In this document: positions 16,080 through 24,130 of the stretch, one piece after another
Numbering within the stretch: position 1 is the stretch's first letter
How the letters are laid out: each line of letters begins with the position of its first letter
Source of the DNA: an uncultured Chloroflexota bacterium
GTDB lineage: Bacteria; Chloroflexota; Dehalococcoidia; GIF9; AB-539-J10
Assembly (NCBI GenBank): GCA_903884455.1
Contig: CAISEW010000003.1
Coordinates: 1 to 41,312, forward strand
Reading direction: 5' to 3'
DNA length: 41,312 bases
The notes under the pieces: model-generated
The model's input: only the letters and a program-made list of their open reading frames with translations
Told to the model about the DNA's origin: nothing
Databases searched by the model: none
Translations under genes and position numbers: made by a program

Positions 16080-18041
16080 ATGGGCAAGTTACTTTGGGAG
16101 CCGACGGAAGAGCGAAAGAAGAATGCGAACATAACCAGCTTCATGAAGTTCGTTAACAAACGACATAAACAGAGCTTTCGTTCCTATAAAGAGCTTTATG
16201 ACTGGTCCGTAGATAAGATACCGGATTTCTGGGCTGCTGTGTGGGATTTTGTTGGGGTGAAGGTTTCCAAAGGCTACAAGGTAGTGGTTGACGATGTAAC
16301 TAAGATGCCGGGTGCAAAATGGTTTACTGGCGCGAGGCTAAATTTCGCCGAAAATCTACTGAGATACAGGGATAAGAAGACAGCCTTCATCTTCAAAGGA
16401 GAAACTCAGAAGACAGAGAGGATGAGTTACGCTGAACTGTATAAATCTGTGGCACGCCTGGCAGAATCTCTTCGAGAAGTAGGAATCAAGCCTGGAGACC
16501 GGGTGGCTGCCTACATGCCTAATATGATAGGGACGGCTGTGGCGATGCTTGCCAGCACGAGTATCGGCGCTGTCTGGGCTTCGTGTGCCACCGATATCGG
16601 TTCTGGGGCAGCCATTGATCGCTTTGGTCAAATCGAACCAAAAGTTCTGTTTACCGCTGATGGCTATTTCTACAAAGGAAAACCCTTCAATTCTCTCTCT
16701 AACGCTGCTGAAATTGTAAAGGGGGTACCCTCTATTGAGAAAGTCATAGTGGCCCGCTACAGGGAAGAGAAACCCGATATCAGCCATATTCCTAACTCCG
16801 TATATTATGATGATTTTCTATCACGAGAGAAGTCGGAAATTCAATTCGAACAATTGCCCGCAGACCATCCTGTGTTCATCATGTTTTCGTCAGGGACGAC
16901 TGGCAAGCCAAAGTGCATGGTTCAAGGAGCAGCCGGAATTCTGGTTAATCAACTGAAGGAGCTAATAATCCACACCGATTTGAAGCGAGACGATGTCCAT
17001 TTCTTTATCACGACTTGTAGCTGGATGATGTGGAACTGGATGCTGACTTCCTTAGCCACAGGTAACACCATTATTCTGTATGATGGCAACCCCACCTATC
17101 CTAGGCCAGGGGCTATGTGGAAACTGATACAGGATGAAAAAGTGACTATGTTTGGCTGCAGCTCCAGCTACATTAACTATCTCAGGAGTGAAAACATTAG
17201 GCCGGCTAATGATTATGACCTGTCGTCATTAAAGGAAATATGGCAGACTGGTTCGGTTCTATCAGCGGAAGGATTCGAGTACGTGTATCAGGAAGTCAAG
17301 AAAGACCTGCATTTTAATTCCAGTTCAGGTGGCACAGACATCAATGGCTGCTTTTTCACCGGAAGTCCGATTCAGCCTGTATACGCTGGTGAGTTACAGG
17401 GGCCGGGTTTGGGGATGAAGGTGAAAGCGTATGATGAAGAAGGGCATCCGGTATTTGACCAGCAGGGCGAACTCGCCTGTGAAGCCGCTGCCCCGCCTAT
17501 GCCGCTTTATTTCTGGAATGATCTGGACGGTAAGAAGTACAGGGACGCTTATTTTGGTGTTTACCCTGGTGTGTGGCGTCACGGGGACTATATAGTATTT
17601 CATAGTGATACCGGAGGAGCTACTTTCTATGGTCGCTCTGACTCAGTACTGAAACCGTCCGGTGTTCGCATAGGTACGGCCGAAATATATAACGTGATGG
17701 AAGGGCTACTGGAGATTGCTGATAGCCTAGCAATAGGGCAGAGATGGGAGGGAGACCAGCGTGTCCTTCTTTTTGTCAAATTGGCTGAAGGATATCATCT
17801 AACGGAAGACCTGGAGAACAAAATCAAGAGAAATCTTCGTGAGAAAGCTTCCCCAAGACACGTCCCAGCGAGAATCATTGCGGTACCGGATATTCCTTAC
17901 ACCACGAACATGAAGAAGGTCGAAAGCGCTGTCACAAACATAATGCATGGCAGGCCCGTCCTGAACAGGAATGCCTTGTGCAATCCCCAATGCCTGGATT
18001 ACTATGAGAAGCTTATTGGAGAAGGGGTACTCAAATCTTAA
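16080..18041 (+). CDS. Acetoacetyl-CoA synthetase-like acyl-CoA ligase
   Basis: The 653-residue protein is an AMP-forming ligase of the acetoacetyl-CoA synthetase family; the length and the N-terminal ACAS-type segment (MGKLLWEPTEERKKNANI) fit. The phosphate-binding motif SSGTTGKPK is at 270-278. The hinge region reads YGRSDSVLKPSGVRIG and the C-terminal catalytic lysine lies in PYTTNMKKVE. The reaction is acid plus ATP plus CoA to acyl-CoA, AMP and PPi. Acetoacetate or another 3-oxoacid is the expected substrate, and the product would be a natural substrate for a C-C cleaving partner. A GGGGAGAG ribosome site precedes the ATG. It is the third enzyme gene of the TetR-controlled operon. Confidence 0.88.
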   Translation: MGKLLWEPTEERKKNANITSFMKFVNKRHKQSFRSYKELYDWSVDKIPDFWAAVWDFVGVKVSKGYKVVVDDVTKMPGAKWFTGARLNFAENLLRYRDKKTAFIFKGETQKTERMSYAELYKSVARLAESLREVGIKPGDRVAAYMPNMIGTAVAMLASTSIGAVWASCATDIGSGAAIDRFGQIEPKVLFTADGYFYKGKPFNSLSNAAEIVKGVPSIEKVIVARYREEKPDISHIPNSVYYDDFLSREKSEIQFEQLPADHPVFIMFSSGTTGKPKCMVQGAAGILVNQLKELIIHTDLKRDDVHFFITTCSWMMWNWMLTSLATGNTIILYDGNPTYPRPGAMWKLIQDEKVTMFGCSSSYINYLRSENIRPANDYDLSSLKEIWQTGSVLSAEGFEYVYQEVKKDLHFNSSSGGTDINGCFFTGSPIQPVYAGELQGPGLGMKVKAYDEEGHPVFDQQGELACEAAAPPMPLYFWNDLDGKKYRDAYFGVYPGVWRHGDYIVFHSDTGGATFYGRSDSVLKPSGVRIGTAEIYNVMEGLLEIADSLAIGQRWEGDQRVLLFVKLAEGYHLTEDLENKIKRNLREKASPRHVPARIIAVPDIPYTTNMKKVESAVTNIMHGRPVLNRNALCNPQCLDYYEKLIGEGVLKS

Positions 18042-18191
18042 TCTACTCTTATGAGAAACGCGAGGAGCCGAAACATTGAGAGCAATTGGACTCAGTAGCG
18101 ACATTGCTCAAACACAGTTCAAGAAAGCGGGAGCCCTCAGGTACCTTTCTTGTGTATACTGCGCGGAGAGTACCCTTGGGGGAGATGAACC

Positions 18192-19355
18192 ATGGATTTT
18201 GATTTGAGCGAAGAGCAGAATCTAACACGCCAGGCGATTCGGGCTTTCGCTGAAAGGCAGATTGCCCCGATCGCCCGAGAGCTGGACGAAAAGGAGAAGT
18301 TTTCTGCCGAGCTAACGCACAAAATGGCGGACTTAGGGCTGCTGGGTTGCTTTGTTCCAGAGAAATATGGCGGCTCCAATATGGGCTACATCTCGTATGC
18401 AATTGCGGTTGAAGAGCTGGCTAGGGTGGATGCTTCCCAGGCCGCTACTATTGCTGCCGGAAACTCTCTAGGAATTGGCCCCATCTATTATTTCGGTAAC
18501 GAAAAGCAAAAGCAAGAATGGCTTCCCAGGCTCTGTTCGGGAGAGTGCCTAGCTGCATTTGGTCTGACGGAGCCTGATGCTGGCTCCGACGCTGGAAGCT
18601 CTCGAACCACCGCAACACTTGAAGGGGACTACTGGACTATCAATGGGCATAAAATTTTTATCACCAACTCGGCTTGCCCATTGACCGGTGTTATTATTGT
18701 CCAGGCTGTCACTGGTAAACATGAGGATGGCAAACCAGAGATTAGTTGCCTTATCGTTCCGAGCGACACACCTGGCTTGACAGCTAAGGAGATGAAAGAC
18801 AAGATGATGTGGCGAGCATCCAACACGGGTGAACTTTTTTTCGATGATTGTATTGTGCCTGAAGCAAACCTTCTAGGAAAAAGGGGGGACGGCTTCCATC
18901 AAATGCTTGCGACACTGGATGGCGGACGCCTTAGCATCGCCGCCATGGGATTGGGTGGGTCTCAGGCGGCTTTCGAGTTGGCCTTACAATACGCCAATTC
19001 TCGCATCCAATTTGGACGGCCAATCGGTTCCTTTCAAGTTAACGCTTTCAAACTAGCCGACATGGCCCTAGAGATCGAACTGGCCAGGAATCTTCTCTAC
19101 AAGACCTGCTGGCTGCGAGAAAACGGACGTCCCATTACTAAAGAGGCAGCCATGGCAAAATTGTTCTGTTCCGAGGTTATGCGCCGCTGTGTCCATCACG
19201 CAGTGCAACTTCACGGAGGGTACGGGCTGATGAAGGATTATGAAGTCGAGAGATTATATCGGGATCAGAGGATTCTGGAGATCGGCGAGGGAACGTCGGA
19301 AATACTACGCATCGTGATTGCTCGTAACATTGGCGTGTCGGGAAGGGCAATCTAG
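18192..19355 (+). CDS. Acyl-CoA dehydrogenase
   Basis: The 387-residue flavoprotein has the three-domain layout of the family: an N-terminal helical domain (MDFDLSEEQNLTRQAIRAFA), the middle beta domain with AAFGLTEPDAGSDAGSSR and WTINGHKIFITN, and the C-terminal helices with RIQFGRPIGSFQ. Glu366 in IGEGTSEI is at the position of the catalytic base of medium- and short-chain enzymes. It would oxidise a saturated acyl-CoA to the 2-enoyl-CoA, passing electrons to ETF. Neither ETF nor enoyl-CoA hydratase genes are in the window. GGGGGAG lies just before the ATG. The 150-base gap from the ligase gene is longer than elsewhere in the operon and may contain an internal promoter, but I see no clear one. 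Confidence 0.9.
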   Translation: MDFDLSEEQNLTRQAIRAFAERQIAPIARELDEKEKFSAELTHKMADLGLLGCFVPEKYGGSNMGYISYAIAVEELARVDASQAATIAAGNSLGIGPIYYFGNEKQKQEWLPRLCSGECLAAFGLTEPDAGSDAGSSRTTATLEGDYWTINGHKIFITNSACPLTGVIIVQAVTGKHEDGKPEISCLIVPSDTPGLTAKEMKDKMMWRASNTGELFFDDCIVPEANLLGKRGDGFHQMLATLDGGRLSIAAMGLGGSQAAFELALQYANSRIQFGRPIGSFQVNAFKLADMALEIELARNLLYKTCWLRENGRPITKEAAMAKLFCSEVMRRCVHHAVQLHGGYGLMKDYEVERLYRDQRILEIGEGTSEILRIVIARNIGVSGRAI

Positions 19356-19368
19356 AAGGAAGGGCACC

Positions 19369-20058
19369 ATGAAAAAAGAGAAGGCAAAACGCAAGACTTC
19401 TGCCAGAGTGAGTCCGGCTAAGAGTAAAGCGGCGAGGCATGATGATTTTCTCACCGACTCGGCTAACATCGCTCGCATACAAGAGGTAGAGGGGGAAAAA
19501 GAATCTCTGAGCGATCGGCTTCGCAGGGTTCGAGAAATGCGGGGACTTACCATTAGGGACCTCAGTAGCCGAACAGGGATCAATATAGCTACCTTGGAAC
19601 GTATAGAATCAGGCGAAATAATCCCGGCATTAGGGCAGTTAGTTAGGTTAGGCAGAGCGCTTGATATGAAGATGGGCTACTTTATCTCGCCAGGAATTGA
19701 CAAGCTCATGTCCGTGGTGCGCAAGCACGAACGGCGGCCAATATCTCGCTACGGAGAGGCGAAGAGCATCGAGTGCGGTTACTTTTACGAATCCCTGGCC
19801 CCGGAAAAGGCCGACCGATTGATGGAGCCTTTTATTGTGACGCTGGTGCCAACAGACATAGAAGAGTTCTCCGCCCACGCCGGACAGGAGTTTATTTATG
19901 TCCTGGAGGGCGAAATGAAAGTGCAAGTTGGGGATCGCGTCGACCTTCTCAAGCCTGGAGATGCCATTTATTACGACTCTAATCAACCTCACTTCGTTAG
20001 ATGTGCCGGCACCACTGCAACGAAGTTATTGGCTGTTCTTTATACGGGATCACCATAG
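19369..20058 (+). CDS. XRE-family regulator with C-terminal cupin sensor domain
   Basis: From the ATG at 19369 the product has 229 residues. A basic N-terminal tail is followed by an XRE helix-turn-helix (about residues 45-105: LRRVREMRGLTIRDLSSRTG then TLERIESGEIIPALGQLVRL). The C-terminal cupin has HAGQEFIYVLEGEMKVQVGD and LKPGDAIYYDSNQPHFVR. This combination regulates catabolic or sugar genes in many bacteria, with the cupin binding a small ligand. The gene follows the acyl-CoA dehydrogenase by 13 bases, with GAAGGAAGGG in between, so it is a second regulator at the end of the operon. A longer frame starting upstream is rejected because the ribosome site is inside it. Confidence 0.85.
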   Translation: MKKEKAKRKTSARVSPAKSKAARHDDFLTDSANIARIQEVEGEKESLSDRLRRVREMRGLTIRDLSSRTGINIATLERIESGEIIPALGQLVRLGRALDMKMGYFISPGIDKLMSVVRKHERRPISRYGEAKSIECGYFYESLAPEKADRLMEPFIVTLVPTDIEEFSAHAGQEFIYVLEGEMKVQVGDRVDLLKPGDAIYYDSNQPHFVRCAGTTATKLLAVLYTGSP

Positions 20059-20117
20059 ACCACAAAACGAGCGGGGCCTGCTATGAGACTCCTGAAAAAG
20101 CCCCTAGTCGAAAAAAC

Positions 20118-20246
20118 ATGGAGGACTTTTCAGTAGTCTCCTGGGAGAAAGTTGTGGAATCGGTAAGGAGAAAAGAGGCTAGCCCGATTTTCGTCCCGAC
20201 AGTTGATAACAGTTGCCTGGAATGTTACTTCAGAGACAAGACATAG
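20118..20246 (+). CDS. Possible 42-residue protein before the terminator
   Basis: The frame ends at the operon terminator. From an ATG at 20118 it gives 42 residues (MEDFSVVSWEKVVESVRRKE and so on, ending CLECYFRDKT with a CxxC pair). The reading frame is open further upstream into the regulator gene, so the start is unsure. Protein-like composition and the position between gene and terminator are the only support. Confidence 0.35.
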   Translation: MEDFSVVSWEKVVESVRRKEASPIFVPTVDNSCLECYFRDKT

Positions 20247-20274
20247 GGTCGAGGTTAACTTCTCGACCCTATGT
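20241..20274 (+). terminator. Strong hairpin at the end of the catabolic operon
   Basis: ACATAGGGTCGAG, loop GTTAACTT and CTCGACCCTATGT form a perfect 13-base-pair stem. The left arm contains the stop codon of the small ORF. No T-run follows, but the stem is long enough to be a terminator or to protect the mRNA 3' end. Confidence 0.65.
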
Positions 20275-20351
20275 CGATTTGAGGAAAACCTTGGCCAGTC
20301 TTAATCACTATGCGGTGCCAAGCCAAAGGTCCTCTCTGAAAAGCCAAGAAG

Positions 20352-20380
20352 TAGACATAAGCTTGAGCAAGGGTTAAAAT
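20352..20380 (+). promoter_or_regulatory. Predicted promoter of the tRNA-Thr gene
   Basis: TAGACA (20352-20357) and TAAAAT (20375-20380) are 17 bases apart, so transcription would start near 20387, five bases before the tRNA. Confidence 0.65.
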
Positions 20381-20391
20381 TTAGCTTCTGT

Positions 20392-20463
20392 GCCAGCGTA
20401 GCTCAGGGGTAGAGCAGCGGTTTCGTAAACCGTCGGTCGTCGGTTCGAATCCGACCGCTGGCT
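20392..20463 (+). tRNA. tRNA-Thr(CGT)
   Basis: All arms fold: acceptor GCCAGCG/CGCTGGC, D-arm with AGCTCAGGGGTAGAGC, an anticodon loop TTCGTAA with anticodon CGT at 20424-20426 (reads ACG), and a T-arm with GGTTCGAATCC. The discriminator base is T at 20463 and CCA is not encoded. It marks the border between the catabolic region and the housekeeping genes, and the next gene starts only 9 bases downstream. Confidence 0.95.
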
Positions 20464-20472
20464 GGGGGTAAT

Positions 20473-21243
20473 ATGAGCAAATTTGTAGATAAATTGCAGA
20501 GTCTTTCTAAGTCTTCAACCACGCCCATAGGTTTCCATCCCTCTGTCGCTGAACTAAAAAGTCCCGCAATGTTGCTTATTGCGGGACTGTCCGAGACACA
20601 GGTCAAGGAAGCCAAAATCGTGGCTGATGTCAATGCTGATGCCGGGTTGATATTGAGCGAGGGCCCAAGTGCCAAGATTGTTAAGCAAGTAGTCGAAGCT
20701 GTAGGCAATGTCCCTCTGGGGGTATTTGTGAAGGGCATGAGCGAAGAGAAAATAAATGAGCTTGCAAGTGTGGGGTGCGACTTTGTGGTCTTTGATATCA
20801 AGATAGCTGCGGCAGTCCTGAGCAAAAAAGAGGTAGGCAAATTCTTGATGATAGAGCCTTCATTAGACCAGGGTCTTGTGAGAGCCATTAATAGCCTTGA
20901 AGTAGATGGTGTGTTTATCAATAGTAGGGACGGAGATTCTTTTGTTGCTGTGGAGCATCTGCTTGTTTGTCGAAGGTTCGTCGAGCTCTTAGAGAAGCCT
21001 GTTATGATATCTTTGCCTTCTTTGGTCACAAAGGCTGCGCTAACAAGTTTATGGCAAGCTGGGATAGATGGCGTAGTTGCTCCCTCAACGGAGTCGGTTG
21101 AGGCATTGGCAGAGCTAAAGAAAATGATTGGCGATTTGCCCAGAGGAGCCAGAGATAGGCGTTCCAAGGCAGGTGTGGTGCTCCCTCATTATGGTGGAAG
21201 TGTGGCTGGAGAGGAGGAGGACGAGGAAGAAGAGGAAGTTTAG
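20473..21243 (+). CDS. Unknown TIM-barrel-like protein with acidic tail
   Basis: I do not recognise a family for this 256-residue protein. The alternation of strands and helices looks like a TIM-barrel: IGFHPS near residue 19, then MLLIAGLSE, DAGLILSEGPS, PLGVFVKGMS, CDFVVFDIK, FLMIEPSL, DGVFINSRDG, PVMISLPSL and IDGVVAPST. The order fits a (beta-alpha)8 layout. It ends in EEEDEEEEEV, an unusual acidic tail. A GGGGG sequence directly follows the tRNA end and precedes the ATG, so the gene is probably transcribed with the tRNA and released by 3' processing. It may bind a phosphorylated ligand (inference from fold only). Confidence 0.7.
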   Translation: MSKFVDKLQSLSKSSTTPIGFHPSVAELKSPAMLLIAGLSETQVKEAKIVADVNADAGLILSEGPSAKIVKQVVEAVGNVPLGVFVKGMSEEKINELASVGCDFVVFDIKIAAAVLSKKEVGKFLMIEPSLDQGLVRAINSLEVDGVFINSRDGDSFVAVEHLLVCRRFVELLEKPVMISLPSLVTKAALTSLWQAGIDGVVAPSTESVEALAELKKMIGDLPRGARDRRSKAGVVLPHYGGSVAGEEEDEEEEEV

Positions 21244-21272
21244 CCTGAACCTGGTTTTGCCCAAAGTAAGTC

Positions 21273-21887
21273 ATGGAGACAAGCCTGGGCCTATTTTTAT
21301 TATCAGCAGCGGGAATTTCTCTTACTGGCGTTATGCTACCCGGACCGCTCACCGCGGCTACCATAGTAAAGGGTTATAGCGATAAACACGCGGGTGCCTG
21401 GATTGCAGCGGGTCATGCTGTTATCGAGATACCACTCATAGCTGTAATTTATTTTGGACTCGGGCATTTCATCGATTCTCCTCATGTGGAAAAAGGTATA
21501 TATCTTGCCGGTGGCTTGATGCTGCTCTACCTGGGTTTTCGGATGTTTCGGGCTACTGGTGATGCGCCTGGTACTGTGGGTGGTCTACCAGCTAGCTCTT
21601 TAGTAACAGGCATTGTGATTACGGGGACTAACCCCGCCTTTTACATATGGTGGGCGACTGCGGGTGCAATTCTAGTAACCGGTGCTGCTAAGTTCGGGCT
21701 TGTCGGCATTATTTTGTTTACTCTGGTGCATTTGCCTTGTGATTTGGCCTGGAGTGAATTTCTCTCGGTGAGTACATTTGAATCAAGGCGATGGTGGACA
21801 CAGAAGGTACAAAGGATTGTGTTTAGCGTTTGCGCTTTGATTCTAGCTGGCTTTGGGGTCTGGTTTTGCTTTTCTGCGTTTCTCTAA
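21273..21887 (+). CDS. LysE-family exporter
   Basis: The 204-residue membrane protein has about six transmembrane helices. The family motif is present in GVMLPGPLTAAT (about residues 19-30), and a second conserved part is TGTNPAFYIWWATAG. LysE and RhtB relatives export amino acids or similar small molecules by proton antiport. The substrate here is unknown. It follows the TIM-barrel gene by about 30 bases and ends two bases from the convergent guaB-like gene. Confidence 0.8.
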   Translation: METSLGLFLLSAAGISLTGVMLPGPLTAATIVKGYSDKHAGAWIAAGHAVIEIPLIAVIYFGLGHFIDSPHVEKGIYLAGGLMLLYLGFRMFRATGDAPGTVGGLPASSLVTGIVITGTNPAFYIWWATAGAILVTGAAKFGLVGIILFTLVHLPCDLAWSEFLSVSTFESRRWWTQKVQRIVFSVCALILAGFGVWFCFSAFL

Positions 21888-21889
21888 AC

Positions 21890-23035
21890 TCAAGGGACAT
21901 TCTGGGTTGCCTGAAAGTATTTCCCTTCAGTCTTTATAGATGGTGCAATAACCATCTTAGCTTTATGCATTTCTTTGATGGTTCGAGCGCTGCATACTCC
22001 CATGCCAGTGCGTAGAGCGCCAACTAAGTTTTGAGTGCCGTTGGTGACGGAGGTAGGACCGAAGAGAATTTGCTCTAATGAGGCGGTAGTGCCGACTCTA
22101 ATACGTGTCCCTCTAGGCAATGCTGGATGAGAATGAGACATGCCCCAGTGATAGCCTTTTCCTGGCGCTTCTGTCGCTTGAGCTAAAGGCGAGCCAATCA
22201 TTACAGCGTCAGCACCGGCGGCGAATGCTTTACATAAATCACCACCAGTGCGAATACCTCCATCTGTTATCACTGCTACGTATTTACCACTTTCTTTGAG
22301 ATATGCTTCTCTGGCAGCGGCACAATAAAGAGTAGCAGTTATCTGAGGAACTCCAACACCGATGACTTCCCGAGTGGTACAAGCAGCCCCAGGACCCACT
22401 CCAACTAGGATGCCATCGACTCCTGTCCTCATTAGCTCTAATGCCGCACTATAGCTGCAACAATTGCCCACTATGATAGGCAAGGACATTTGCTGGCATA
22501 GCTCAGGCAGGATAAGTCCCCGATAGCTCTTAGAGATATGCCTGGCTGTGGTGACGGTAGATTGCACCACGAGTATATCCATCCCGGCATCTTTAGCTAT
22601 GGGAGTCAACCGTTTAGTGTTGGCTGGAGTTACAGATACGGCACAGATGGCCCCAGCCTGTTTTATTGCTCCAATGCGTTGGCTAATAAGCTTTTCCTTG
22701 ATAGGCTTAGAGTAAATTTTTTGAAGTAGGGAAGTAACCTCTTTCTCAGGAGTTTGGGCAATTTGGTTTAAGACCTCATTGGTGTTCTCGTACCTTGTCT
22801 GTATACCTTCTAGATTAAGGACAGCTAGCCCGCCAAGCTTGCTAAATTTAATAGCAAAGGCGGGGTCAACAATAGCATCCATAGCTGAGGCTAGAATGGG
22901 GATGGACAAAGTGTAATCTCTTACGGTAAAGTCTATGTTAGTTTGGTCAGGATTAATGGTTACATCTCCGGGGACAAGTGCAACTTCATCAAATCCGTAA
23001 GCACGTTCAATCTCTTTGAATTTGAAGTGAGGCAT
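21890..23035 (-). CDS. IMP dehydrogenase/GMP reductase family protein, GuaB3 type
   Basis: The 381-residue protein is an IMPDH-like TIM-barrel without CBS domains, close in size to the GuaB3 group. The start of the barrel reads YGFDEVALVPGDVTINPD. The catalytic loop is GVGPGAACTTREV with Cys219, and there is DGGIRTGGDLCKAFAAGADA for phosphate binding. GuaB3 relatives may act as IMP dehydrogenases or GMP reductases, so the activity is not certain. Start was set at the ATG at 23035 because the longer frame would start inside the promoter (TTGACT/TATAGT at 23067-23095). The gene is divergent from rsmI. Confidence 0.85.
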   Translation of the reverse strand: MPHFKFKEIERAYGFDEVALVPGDVTINPDQTNIDFTVRDYTLSIPILASAMDAIVDPAFAIKFSKLGGLAVLNLEGIQTRYENTNEVLNQIAQTPEKEVTSLLQKIYSKPIKEKLISQRIGAIKQAGAICAVSVTPANTKRLTPIAKDAGMDILVVQSTVTTARHISKSYRGLILPELCQQMSLPIIVGNCCSYSAALELMRTGVDGILVGVGPGAACTTREVIGVGVPQITATLYCAAAREAYLKESGKYVAVITDGGIRTGGDLCKAFAAGADAVMIGSPLAQATEAPGKGYHWGMSHSHPALPRGTRIRVGTTASLEQILFGPTSVTNGTQNLVGALRTGMGVCSARTIKEMHKAKMVIAPSIKTEGKYFQATQNVP

Positions 23036-23066
23036 TTTTTTCTTTACTTGATAGAAATTGCCACAA

Positions 23067-23095
23067 ACTATACAAGGATGGCAGTCTAAAGTCAA
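23067..23095 (-). promoter_or_regulatory. Predicted promoter of the guaB-like gene
   Basis: On the minus strand TTGACT (23090-23095) and TATAGT (23067-23072) are 17 bases apart. The start would lie near 23060, giving a leader of about 25 bases. It settles the start codon choice. Confidence 0.65.
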
Positions 23096-23127
23096 GGAAA
23101 GATGTAGATAAAATTACAGCTATTAAG

Positions 23128-23133
23128 TATAAT
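23128..23133 (+). promoter_or_regulatory. -10 box of a leaderless rsmI promoter
   Basis: TATAAT ends 8 bases before the ATG at 23142, so the first transcribed base would be at or next to the A of the start codon. No ribosome site is present, which fits. The -35 region is poor. Confidence 0.5.
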
Positions 23134-23141
23134 TCTAGGTC

Positions 23142-23834
23142 ATGCCTGTTCTTTATGTCATTGCTACTCCTATTGGCAATCTGGAAGATATTTCCCTGCG
23201 TGCCTTACGCCTTCTGCGAGAGGTGAAACTTATTGCTGCTGAGGATACCCGTAAAACGCGCCGCTTGCTTAATGCCTATAATATAAAAACTTCGTTGACT
23301 AGTTATCATGAGCATAGTAAAAGAGCTAAACTTGATTATTTATTGGATTATCTCGAAAAAGAAGACTTGGCTCTAGTTTCGGAAGCTGGCATGCCAGGGC
23401 TAAGTGATCCTGGTTACGAGCTTATCGTTGCGGCCATTGAGCGCGGGATTCCCGTGGTACCGATTCCTGGTGCTTCAGCGGTGATTACCGCGTTAGTGGT
23501 TTCCGGGTTGCCGACCGATCAATTCCTTTACGTTGGGTTTTTGCCCCGCCGCAAGGGACAAAGGCAGCGTCTTCTCAGTTCAATAGTCGATGAACCAAGA
23601 ACTATAGTAGCTTTCGAGACACCACATCGCCTTAAGGAGACATTGAGTGATATTGGAGAAATTTTAGGAGATAGAAGAATATCTGTATGCCGTGAGCTTA
23701 CCAAAGTCCACGAAGAGATTTTCCGGGGCAGAGTGAGCCAGGCTAGGGAGCATTTTGTCGAACCAAGAGGGGAGTTCAGTCTTGTTATTGAAGGTAAGAC
23801 TCGAGCCTGGTTGAAATTTCAAGAAAGGAGCTAA
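23142..23834 (+). CDS. rsmI: 16S rRNA 2'-O-methyltransferase RsmI, short form
   Basis: RsmI methylates the ribose of C1402 in 16S rRNA with SAM. The tetrapyrrole-methylase fold is clear: ATPIGNLEDIS (about residues 8-18), AEDTRKTRRLL, VSEAGMPGLSDPGY and PIPGASAVITALVVSGLP. With 230 residues it is shorter than E. coli RsmI (286) and lacks the C-terminal helical domain; short forms occur in other bacteria. The catalytic core is complete. The stop is one base before the start of the next small gene, with AAGGAG in between, so the two are an operon. Confidence 0.92.
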   Translation: MPVLYVIATPIGNLEDISLRALRLLREVKLIAAEDTRKTRRLLNAYNIKTSLTSYHEHSKRAKLDYLLDYLEKEDLALVSEAGMPGLSDPGYELIVAAIERGIPVVPIPGASAVITALVVSGLPTDQFLYVGFLPRRKGQRQRLLSSIVDEPRTIVAFETPHRLKETLSDIGEILGDRRISVCRELTKVHEEIFRGRVSQAREHFVEPRGEFSLVIEGKTRAWLKFQERS

Positions 23835-23835
23835 A

Positions 23836-24039
23836 ATGCGCCGTGGTTGTATTGCTATAGCAAAGTTGGAGTGTGGTGGTTGTCAGCGTCCTATTAAATA
23901 TGGAGAACGCTATCTTTTAATCAACGGGGAGGGAGATGAAAAGCAACGTCTTTGTATTGATTGTTGCCTGAGTCGTGGTTATATCTCATACGGAACAGAA
24001 AAAGGAAAGCAAATAATCACTTTTCTCCCCAAGGAATAA
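23836..24039 (+). CDS. Small zinc-binding protein of unknown function
   Basis: The 67-residue product has two CxxC pairs, CGGC (about residues 13-16) and CIDCC (about 38-42), and basic residues, so a treble-clef or ribbon zinc site is likely. The AAGGAG ribosome site overlaps the end of rsmI. No function is known to me; the coupling to rsmI suggests a role near translation (inference). Confidence 0.7.
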   Translation: MRRGCIAIAKLECGGCQRPIKYGERYLLINGEGDEKQRLCIDCCLSRGYISYGTEKGKQIITFLPKE

Positions 24040-24130
24040 ACCTTGGCAATCATTATCTGAGAGCTCCAGTTCATGGCAATGACATGGGGCAATTAATGAT
24101 TTACAATAGGATAACTTTTTGGGGGATAAT

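Noticed and set aside
20403-21167. 254-residue minus-strand frame across the tRNA and the TIM-barrel gene
   Set aside because: It would run through the tRNA gene, and the plus-strand protein has regular secondary-structure pattern and a ribosome site.
23036-23095. Twenty-residue longer N-terminus of the guaB-like protein
   Set aside because: It would start in the -35 box of a good promoter; the family starts near the ATG at 23035.
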